DNA from: Oscillospiraceae bacterium
Lineage (GTDB): Bacteria > Bacillota > Clostridia > Christensenellales > Aristaeellaceae
Direction: 5' to 3'
Assembly: GCA_031255415.1 (NCBI GenBank)
Contig: JAIRSO010000029.1
Span: 1 to 48,838, forward strand
DNA: 48,838 nucleotides
A program made the position numbers and the translations under genes. Shown in pieces: positions 42,724 through 48,838 of this stretch (positions are counted from its first letter, which is position 1; each line of letters begins with the position of its first letter). Below the pieces are notes generated by a model that ran no database searches, had not been told where the DNA came from, and saw nothing but the letters and a program-made list of their open reading frames with translations.

Positions 42724-43716
42724 TCAGCCGATCTTCACTATCGTCTGCGTGTTATGCGACTTATACGCGTTCTCCAGCAGCTCCGTCAGCGCGATACCCT
42801 TCGCGATATCGAACGGTATCGGCTTGCCGTAGAGGATTCCGTCCAGCCATTGGCGCAGCGCGGCGGGGCGGGCTTCCGGCATGTTCTTCTTGTCCGGTAT
42901 AAACCAACCGTCCTTGAACTGGTTTGTGCGCGCCTTTATCTGATCGCCGACGGCGGTCACGGCTCCCTCGGTGCCCAGCAGCTCGAAGAAGTTGCCGTTA
43001 TAAGGCGAGACAAACCCCGTCTCCAGTACGGCTATCGCGTTGTTCTCAAACTCCACCACGCTCACCGCGTTGTCGTCCGCCGGCGCGGGCGCGCAGGTCG
43101 TGTTGAAGATGGACGCTATGCGCTTGGGCTTGCCCAGCAGATACGCGGCTGTATACATCGGATGGCATCCCAGATCCATCATCGCGCCGCCGCCGGCCTT
43201 CTCAACGTCGTACCAGTAGCTGGGCAGCCAGCCTCTAAGCGATCCGTCGTGCGCGCTTCTCATGCGCATGTACGTTATCCTGCCCAGCAGGCCGTCGTCT
43301 ATCGCCTGTTTGCAATACTGCGCCAGCGGCGTGGTCAGGTTCGGATGCGAGATGCAGAACTTCACGCCGTTCTTCGCGACGGCCTCGGCTATCTGCTCGC
43401 ATTCCTCCACCGTCGGAGCCAGCGCCTTCTCTGTGAATATATGCTTCCCGGCGTTCGCCGCCGCGATCATCACTTTCAAGTGGTCGCTGGTCGCGGTATC
43501 GACCACCACCGCGTCCACGTCCGCGCGCGCTAGCGCCTTATCAAGATTCGGCTCGAAGTCCACACCTAGATCCTTCGCCCACTCGGCGCCGCGCTCCGCG
43601 TCGTCGTCCCATACGCAGGTGATCCTCGCGTCCGGCTGCGCCTTGACGGTCTTCGCGTAATCGCCCGCGTGGACGTGCCACTTGGACAGCATCAGCACGT
43701 TTACCATATCCGCCAT
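42724..43716 (-). CDS. Gfo/Idh/MocA family oxidoreductase
   Basis: A 330-residue NAD(P)-dependent sugar or inositol dehydrogenase-like protein. The family core is visible (DAVVVDTATSDHLKVMIAAANAGKHIFTEKALA, of which KHIFTEKA carries the EK pair at 96-97) and GGGAMMDLGCHPMYTA follows. The N-terminal nucleotide motif is unusual: MLSKWHVHAGDY replaces the GxGxxG loop, as in a subgroup of the family. The substrate is unknown. It is the second gene of a pair, 30 bases after the first, behind GGAGG. Confidence 0.88.
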   Translation of the reverse strand: MADMVNVLMLSKWHVHAGDYAKTVKAQPDARITCVWDDDAERGAEWAKDLGVDFEPNLDKALARADVDAVVVDTATSDHLKVMIAAANAGKHIFTEKALAPTVEECEQIAEAVAKNGVKFCISHPNLTTPLAQYCKQAIDDGLLGRITYMRMRSAHDGSLRGWLPSYWYDVEKAGGGAMMDLGCHPMYTAAYLLGKPKRIASIFNTTCAPAPADDNAVSVVEFENNAIAVLETGFVSPYNGNFFELLGTEGAVTAVGDQIKARTNQFKDGWFIPDKKNMPEARPAALRQWLDGILYGKPIPFDIAKGIALTELLENAYKSHNTQTIVKIG

Positions 43717-43746
43717 GTGTCAACCTCCATGCCTTTCGGTTATTGG

Positions 43747-44844
43747 CTAAAACTCGGGTATGACTATCTCCACCTCGCGCCCGGCCTGGCTCGAACGGTA
43801 TATCCCGTCGCAGATGGCCTGGTTGTAGATGATCTCTTCGCCCGGGATCGGAGCCGGGCCGTTGGTTATCACCGCGTCCACGAACCCGCGTATCTTCGCG
43901 GCGAACACATCTTTATGCACCATGCCCTCGTATGCGTTGAACGGATACGACGGGTCGATGAACGAGTCGATGTGCATGCCGTTCACGTCGGTGTAATACA
44001 TATAGCGGGACGGGCGGTTTAGCTCGTCCTTTTTGTTGACGACCTTGATAGCGCCTTCCGTGCCCAGCCACAGCGTCGGGCCTAGGCTGTCCGCGTGCAT
44101 CGCCCATGACTGCTTGAACACGTAAGTCACGCCGCCCTCCAGGCGCACCAGCGCGACGGAGAAGTCGTCCACGTCGAACGTATCCGCTCCGGGCCAATAT
44201 TTCGGGTTCTTGCCGAAGTAGTTGGTCGCTATCGCGGACACGGTCAGCGGCTTGGGATAACTCACGGCGTGCAGGCACTCGTCGATAGAGTAGCAGCCGA
44301 TGTCGCCCAGGCAGCCGTACCCGGCCTTTTCCTTATCCACGAACGTGCCGGACGGGATGCCGCGCCGCCTGCCGCCGCCGGACTGGATGTAATACACCTT
44401 GCCCAGCGCGCCGGAGCCGATGATATCGTCCACCTTGCGGCGCATGTAGTCGTAGCGCGGCTGGAAGCCGATGGTCAGTATCTTCTTCGCCTTGCGCGAG
44501 GCCTTGACCATATCCGCGGCTTCCTGTATCGTGAACGACATCGGCTTCTCGCACAGGACGTGGATCCCAGCCTCCAGGCAAGCGATCGCGCACTCCGCGT
44601 GCGTGGTGTTGTACGTGCATACGCTCACGCCGTCCATCTCGACGTTCTTGACCAGATCGTACACGTTCTCGAACGCCGGCGCGTCGTTGAGTCCGTACTT
44701 GTCCAGGAACTCGCGCGCCTTGCCCGGCACTATGTCGGCAGCGCCGACGATCTCCACGTCGTCGAATCCGACGTAGGGCTTCATGTGCGCGTGCGCGATG
44801 CCGCCCGTGCCGACTATGCCGATCCTGATTTTCTTGTCCGCCAT
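43747..44844 (-). CDS. Gfo/Idh/MocA family oxidoreductase
   Basis: This 365-residue protein has a canonical NAD(P) loop, IGIVGTGGIAHAHMKPY (near residues 8-24), the EKP motif (99-101) and YGCLGDIGCYSIDE in the substrate domain. Members oxidise or reduce sugars and sugar acids, or act with a bound nucleotide. Together with the neighbouring second dehydrogenase and the importer upstream, it probably metabolises the imported sugar. Its promoter holds a perfect inverted repeat at the likely start of transcription. Confidence 0.92.
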   Translation of the reverse strand: MADKKIRIGIVGTGGIAHAHMKPYVGFDDVEIVGAADIVPGKAREFLDKYGLNDAPAFENVYDLVKNVEMDGVSVCTYNTTHAECAIACLEAGIHVLCEKPMSFTIQEAADMVKASRKAKKILTIGFQPRYDYMRRKVDDIIGSGALGKVYYIQSGGGRRRGIPSGTFVDKEKAGYGCLGDIGCYSIDECLHAVSYPKPLTVSAIATNYFGKNPKYWPGADTFDVDDFSVALVRLEGGVTYVFKQSWAMHADSLGPTLWLGTEGAIKVVNKKDELNRPSRYMYYTDVNGMHIDSFIDPSYPFNAYEGMVHKDVFAAKIRGFVDAVITNGPAPIPGEEIIYNQAICDGIYRSSQAGREVEIVIPEF

Positions 44845-44921
44845 GTTTTCCTCCCGATGGTTTGTTGTTGGACGCCGCTCGAAGCGGAAACAAATGAGTC
44901 CTCAATTATTACGCATATACG

Positions 44922-44953
44922 GGAAGGTATTGGAAGCGAGTCCAATACCTTCC
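44922..44953. promoter_or_regulatory. Perfect 13-bp inverted repeat at the dehydrogenase transcription start
   Basis: GGAAGGTATTGGA and TCCAATACCTTCC are separated by six bases. The repeat begins about six bases after the -10, so it covers the likely start site. It could be an operator or a 5' hairpin of the mRNA. Confidence 0.8.
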
Positions 44954-44958
44954 GATTG

Positions 44959-44988
44959 ATTCTACTACACCCTATGGCGCGCTGTCAA
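44959..44988 (-). promoter_or_regulatory. Promoter of the two dehydrogenase genes
   Basis: TTGACA and TAGAAT are 18 bases apart on the minus strand, just past the end of the binding-protein gene. The dehydrogenases therefore have their own start even if the importer transcript reads through. Confidence 0.75.
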
Positions 44989-44997
44989 GAACGCCGA

Positions 44998-46674
44998 TCA
45001 GAATAGCCAGTCGTCGCGCGAGGGCAGGTTGTCCTGCACGTGCTGGAGCAGCGCGGGCAGCACGCCGTTCTCGCCGGTCATCAGGTAGGTGCGGTAGTCT
45101 TCGATGATCGCGATGGCTTCCTCGTCGGTCTCGGCGAAGTACGCGCTCTCGCGGGCTACGCGCTCTCTCTCGCCAGCCGTCAAGGCGTTGAACTCATCCT
45201 GGCGGTCGAACGAGGAGATCAAGGCGCTGACGGGATATCCGTCGTACAGCTTGATCGGGCTGATCTTCTTGTACTCGGCGATCAGCGGCTCTTCCGCGTC
45301 CGCGTTGCCGGGTTCGGTTTCGCCGAACCACTTATAGCGCTCGGAGGAGATCAGCGGGATGTTGTAGTAGCGGATGCCGCGGTTGCGAAGGGAGACTGTC
45401 TGCGCCTCGTCCCCGGCGGCCTTGCCCGCTATCAACTCGTCGGTCCAGCGGGGCTGTCCGGCTTCGTTGAAGTTGAACGTGTCGCCCTCGAATCCGTATT
45501 CGGTGAGGATGACGCCCTCCTTGCTGTTGATGAAGTCGAACCAAGCCAGCGAGGCCTCGAGGTTCTTGTTCGTTACCGGGAAGGCGATACCGTGCGTGCC
45601 GTTGCGCCCGTTCAGCTCGGCCTGGATCTTAGTCGTGCCGTCGCCGTAGGCCAGAGGCCCGACCGGGATGAACTTGATCTCTGGGTTGGTCTGCCAGGTG
45701 CCCAGCTTCTTCATCGCGTTGAGCGAAGCGGAATACTGCGCGGTCTGGACGGCTACGGTGCCGTTGGCGGTTTTCTGCTCGGCCAGGGTGTCGGTCGTGG
45801 TGAAGCACTCCTTGTCCAGCAGCCCTTCCGCGACCAGCTTGCGCACGAACAGCACCTGATCCAGGTACGGCTGCTCGTGGAAGCGATACTTCACGTTCCC
45901 TTCCTCATCGAGGCGGAAGTCGGAGAAATACGGGTGCTCCTCAAAGCCGATGTACATCTGATCCACGCCCCAGCCGTTGTGGAACGATGAGGACGGGATA
46001 ACGTCGTTGCCGTTCAGATCCTTGAAGCCGCCCTCTTTAACGGCGGTCAGCAGGTTATACATGTCGTCCGGGGTCTTCACCGCGCTGAGATCAGTGCCCA
46101 GCGCCTCCGCGATATCGCCGCGGATGAACACGCCGTAAGCCCAGTGCGTGATGTCCTCGATGCTGCCGGGGGTCTCGTTGGGGATGACGTACTTCTTGCC
46201 GCCGAATAGCGGGTCGTTGAGGTCGGCTTCCAGGAATTTCTGGGAGACCACGCCCACGTCCCACGCGTCGCGCAGGTTCGGGTAGCCGTCGATCACGTCG
46301 TCCAGAGGCAGCAGCATGCCTTCGTTAGCCGCCTTCTTGATGACGCCGGTCTCGCCGCCGCTGCCGCCCCAGAACGGGAATTCCAGGATATCGGGCATGT
46401 CGCCGGAGGCAAAGATGAGGTTCAGTTTCTCTGTCTCGCTCATCATGATGCCTTCGATCTCGACCGTCACGCCGATCTTCTCGCGGATAGCCTTAGCCAC
46501 GTCGTTGTTGTAGGTATCGTCCGGCGCGATCTTGCCGCCGTTCCACACGAACAGCATCGTCAGGCGCACGTCGCCGTAATGCTTCAGCTCGGTCTCCTCG
46601 CCCAAAGCCAGCGGCGCGGCTAGCGACAGCAGCAAGGCCATCGCCAGCATGGCGGACAGAATTTTCTTGGTCAT
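44998..46674 (-). CDS. ABC sugar importer substrate-binding protein
   Basis: This is a 558-residue binding protein related in type to the first one in the window. The signal peptide KKILSAMLAMALLLSLAAPLALGEE again has Pro in place of the lipobox Cys. LNLIFASGDMPDILEFPFW and GNDVIPSSSFHNGWG belong to the LipO family. It is the last gene of its transporter set (permease, permease, binding protein), 51 bases after the second permease. The ligand is unknown. Confidence 0.9.
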   Translation of the reverse strand: MTKKILSAMLAMALLLSLAAPLALGEETELKHYGDVRLTMLFVWNGGKIAPDDTYNNDVAKAIREKIGVTVEIEGIMMSETEKLNLIFASGDMPDILEFPFWGGSGGETGVIKKAANEGMLLPLDDVIDGYPNLRDAWDVGVVSQKFLEADLNDPLFGGKKYVIPNETPGSIEDITHWAYGVFIRGDIAEALGTDLSAVKTPDDMYNLLTAVKEGGFKDLNGNDVIPSSSFHNGWGVDQMYIGFEEHPYFSDFRLDEEGNVKYRFHEQPYLDQVLFVRKLVAEGLLDKECFTTTDTLAEQKTANGTVAVQTAQYSASLNAMKKLGTWQTNPEIKFIPVGPLAYGDGTTKIQAELNGRNGTHGIAFPVTNKNLEASLAWFDFINSKEGVILTEYGFEGDTFNFNEAGQPRWTDELIAGKAAGDEAQTVSLRNRGIRYYNIPLISSERYKWFGETEPGNADAEEPLIAEYKKISPIKLYDGYPVSALISSFDRQDEFNALTAGERERVARESAYFAETDEEAIAIIEDYRTYLMTGENGVLPALLQHVQDNLPSRDDWLF

Positions 46675-46725
46675 AGTTCCTCCCCTTTCATATATTGCGA
46701 CCCGCGTTATGGCGGGCGGCGTAAG

Positions 46726-47652
46726 TCAGCCCTTTACGGAACCGACCATTACCCCTTTGACATAATACTTCTGCAGGAACGGGTAGACCGCGACTATCGG
46801 CATCGTCAGTATCATGACGAACGCCATCTGCAGCGACTGCGGCGTGGTGCTCGCGGCCTGCGCGTATATCTGGCTCTCCTGCCCTGGCTTGATCGACTGC
46901 TGAGACGAGGCTTCCATCAGTATCTTTTGCAGCAGCGTTGCGGCGGGCATCAATTTCTGGTTCGTGACGTAGTACGCGCCGGTGAACCAATCGTTCCAGT
47001 GCCCGACGCCTATGAACAGCGCTATCGTAGCCAGCACCGGCAGCGACGTGGGCAGGTATATCTGTATCAGCGTGCGCCACTCGCCCGCGCCGTCGATCCT
47101 GGCAGACTCGCGCAGCTCCGGCGGTATCCCGTCGAAGTATGTCCGCACGAGTATCATATTGTAGAAACTGAATATGGAAGGCCACACGAATATCCAGAAA
47201 CTCTTGGTCAGCCCCAGCGCGCGCAGCAGCAGGAAGTATGGGATCATGCCGCCCGAGACGATGGTCGTGATGAAGAAATACAGCACGATGCCCGTCCGCC
47301 CCGGCAGCGTGCGGATATGCACGCCGTAAGACATCAGCGATGTGAAGAACAGCCCGGTAACGACCCCGATCCCCGTGCGCCCAACCGAGATGAGGAACGC
47401 GTCCACTATCTGTTTATTCTCGAACGCCTTCTTATAGTTATCCAGCGTGAACGCGCGCGGGAACAGATACACGCCGCCGCGCGCGAAGTCGCGGCCCATG
47501 TTGAACGACGCTATCAGGATGTACCAGAATGGATAAAACGTAATCAGCGCGAACAGCGCTAGAAACGCGTAGTTGAACGCCGTGAAGGCGCGAAGGCCGA
47601 ACGACCTGCGAATCCTGTTCGAGCGTAAACCCGCGGCGCGAGAGCGCGTCAT
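46726..47652 (-). CDS. ABC sugar importer permease (LplC type)
   Basis: A CUT1 permease of 308 residues with the EAA loop RESARIDGAGEWRTLIQIYLP, followed by GVGHWNDWFTGAYYV, and the end YYVKGVMVGSVKG. The ATG chosen is eight bases after a G7 ribosome site; an extension upstream overlaps the first permease in another frame. The start lies 23 bases after the first permease gene. Confidence 0.93.
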   Translation of the reverse strand: MTRSRAAGLRSNRIRRSFGLRAFTAFNYAFLALFALITFYPFWYILIASFNMGRDFARGGVYLFPRAFTLDNYKKAFENKQIVDAFLISVGRTGIGVVTGLFFTSLMSYGVHIRTLPGRTGIVLYFFITTIVSGGMIPYFLLLRALGLTKSFWIFVWPSIFSFYNMILVRTYFDGIPPELRESARIDGAGEWRTLIQIYLPTSLPVLATIALFIGVGHWNDWFTGAYYVTNQKLMPAATLLQKILMEASSQQSIKPGQESQIYAQAASTTPQSLQMAFVMILTMPIVAVYPFLQKYYVKGVMVGSVKG

Positions 47653-47675
47653 AATGCCATCCCCCCCGTTTGTCG

Positions 47676-48623
47676 TTACCAGATCGATATCTCGCCCACG
47701 CGCTTGGACACCGCGTTGGCCATGAACATCAACGCGGCTGAAAAGACCGACTTGAACAGGCCTATCGCGGTCGCGTAGCCGAACCGCCCCTCCCTGATGC
47801 CTATCTTCAGCACGTAGGTGTCGATGATCTGCGATATGGACATATTCGCGGGCTGCTGCATCAGCAGCACCTGATCCGTGTTCGCGTTGAGTATGCCGCC
47901 CGTGGCGAGGATGAACAGTATGGATATCGTCGGGCGGATGCCGGGCAGCGTGATGTGCCACGCGCAGCGCATGCGTCCCGCTCCGTCAACAATCGCGGCC
48001 TCGTACAGCTCCGGGCTGACGCTGGTTATCGCGGACAGGTACACGATGGTGCCCCAGCCCACGCCTTTCCAGATATCCGATAGCACGGCCATCGGGTAGA
48101 AGAATTGTTTCTCGCCCATATAGAACACGGCTTCAAGGCCGAACGTCTGCGTGCGCAGGCTGTTGACCAATCCGCCGTATGGAGTGAATACTATCGTCAG
48201 CAGCGTGTACACGACCACCCACGACACGAAGTGGGGCAGGTACGACACGGTCTGCACGACGCGCTTGAACTTCAGCCTCTGCACCTCGTTGAGCAGCAGA
48301 GCCAGTATGATCGGCGCGGGGAACGAGCAGACCAGTTTCAGCGCGCTGATAACGACGGTGTTCTTGATCACGCTCCAGAACTCGGCGGTGAACAGGAACT
48401 GCTGGAAATACTTCAGCCCGACCCACGGGCTGCGCAGTATGCCCATGTTGAACTTATAGTCCTTGAACGCGAGCAGCACGCCGTACATCGGCTGATAACA
48501 AAACACCGCGTACCAGACGAACGCTGGCAGCAACATTACGTAAATGGCGCTGTGGCGCATGATCCGCGATAGCGCCGTCGTGTTTCGAATACGTGGAACG
48601 CCTCCGACCGCCTGCCGCGTCAA
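47676..48623 (-). CDS. ABC sugar importer permease (LplB type)
   Basis: A CUT1 permease of about 315 residues, first gene of the minus-strand importer. The EAA loop is YEAAIVDGAGRMRCAWHITLPGI, preceded by FKRVVQTVSYLPHFVSWVVVY. The TTG start with GAGG about nine bases upstream gives the normal family length. The frame continues upstream through the leader and the TA repeat without any family similarity, so that part is not coding. Confidence 0.9.
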   Translation of the reverse strand: MTRQAVGGVPRIRNTTALSRIMRHSAIYVMLLPAFVWYAVFCYQPMYGVLLAFKDYKFNMGILRSPWVGLKYFQQFLFTAEFWSVIKNTVVISALKLVCSFPAPIILALLLNEVQRLKFKRVVQTVSYLPHFVSWVVVYTLLTIVFTPYGGLVNSLRTQTFGLEAVFYMGEKQFFYPMAVLSDIWKGVGWGTIVYLSAITSVSPELYEAAIVDGAGRMRCAWHITLPGIRPTISILFILATGGILNANTDQVLLMQQPANMSISQIIDTYVLKIGIREGRFGYATAIGLFKSVFSAALMFMANAVSKRVGEISIW

Positions 48624-48730
48624 GGGTACCGCCTCGCTTCCCGCACTATACTCCGGACAAATATCACTACAATTCCCGATCCGCGAACCCGTCGCCAGCG
48701 TCGGGAGCGGCTGGCTTGACCAAAGTGCTT

Positions 48731-48756
48731 CGCTATATATATATATATATATAGCG
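48731..48756. repeat. 26-bp palindrome made of (TA)10 flanked by CGC/GCG
   Basis: Ten TA steps lie between CGC and GCG, a perfect palindrome. It is about 20-45 bases downstream of the predicted transcription start of the permease operon. It would form a hairpin in RNA or a cruciform-prone, melting-prone block in DNA. Confidence 0.9.
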
Positions 48757-48780
48757 ATAACAGACAAATCTGACACCGGT

Positions 48781-48809
48781 ATTCTAGCAGATATTCTGGG
48801 CTGTGTCAA
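48781..48809 (-). promoter_or_regulatory. Promoter of the second sugar importer operon
   Basis: A perfect TTGACA and TAGAAT are 17 bases apart on the minus strand. AATTCC and GGAATT form an inverted repeat (48808-48827) at the upstream edge of the -35. The leader to the permease gene is about 150 bases; apart from the palindrome and a weaker TTGTAG/TATAGT pair nearer the gene, I see nothing else in it. Confidence 0.8.
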
Positions 48810-48838
48810 TTCCTTTTTTCGGGAATTGTCCGAACCGC

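Noticed and set aside
45040..45990. A 316-codon frame antisense to the second binding protein.
   Set aside because: It is a shadow of the GC-rich gene, with no recognisable domain.

Overview
The window is GC-rich bacterial chromosome with tightly packed genes. The gene order rbgA-rnhB-yraN-(insert)-comM-dprA-topA-trmFO-hslV-hslU, the rplM-rpsI pair, TTG and GTG starts behind purine-rich ribosome binding sites, and importers of the LplB/LplC type point to a Bacillota (Clostridia) genome. A high-GC gut lineage such as Christensenellales would fit, but that placement is inference. There is no phage, insertion sequence or CRISPR array. Ordinary housekeeping and sugar-uptake functions dominate.

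Left part (1-11.2 kb): the 3' end of a probable GH130 glycoside phosphorylase, a 20-bp tandem repeat array, birA on the minus strand, then a MoxR ATPase / DUF58 / membrane transglutaminase operon on the plus strand. A second tandem repeat (36-bp units) separates this from a minus-strand operon read nagA-hisC-nucleotidyltransferase-PqqD protein-radical SAM/SPASM enzyme. The last three genes look like a peptide-modification or maturation module. The PqqD protein ends in two copies of a 16-residue repeat, and this is my best candidate for an undescribed system.

11.3-15.1 kb: a vitamin B12 operon (cobO-btuF-btuC-btuD, minus strand) headed by a clear cobalamin riboswitch with its own promoter and a probable terminator platform. 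15.1-18.6 kb: a metallo-beta-lactamase-fold hydrolase, an AlkP-superfamily phosphodiesterase, a nitroreductase and two small DUF proteins. 18.7-19.4 kb: five tRNA genes (Lys-CTT, Arg-TCT, His-GTG, Gln-TTG, Lys-TTT) with two strong promoters. 19.5-25.5 kb: a GH88 hydrolase, mntP, rplM-rpsI, trxB, rbgA, rnhB and yraN. 25.5-30 kb: a very large membrane protein that appears to fuse two GT-C glycosyltransferases, followed by a GtrA protein; the pair interrupts the conserved housekeeping order. 30-38.4 kb: comM, dprA, topA, trmFO, hslV and hslU.

38.4-48.8 kb: two carbohydrate importers of the CUT1/LplBC type face each other. The plus-strand set is binding protein, two permeases and then a small lipoprotein gene. 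The minus-strand set is two permeases, binding protein and then two Gfo/Idh/MocA dehydrogenases. Neither has an ATPase gene, so both probably use a shared ATPase encoded elsewhere. Three promoters here carry conspicuous perfect inverted repeats (38406-38448, 44922-44953, 48731-48756) that look like operators or 5' mRNA structures. The two sets converge on a bidirectional terminator.
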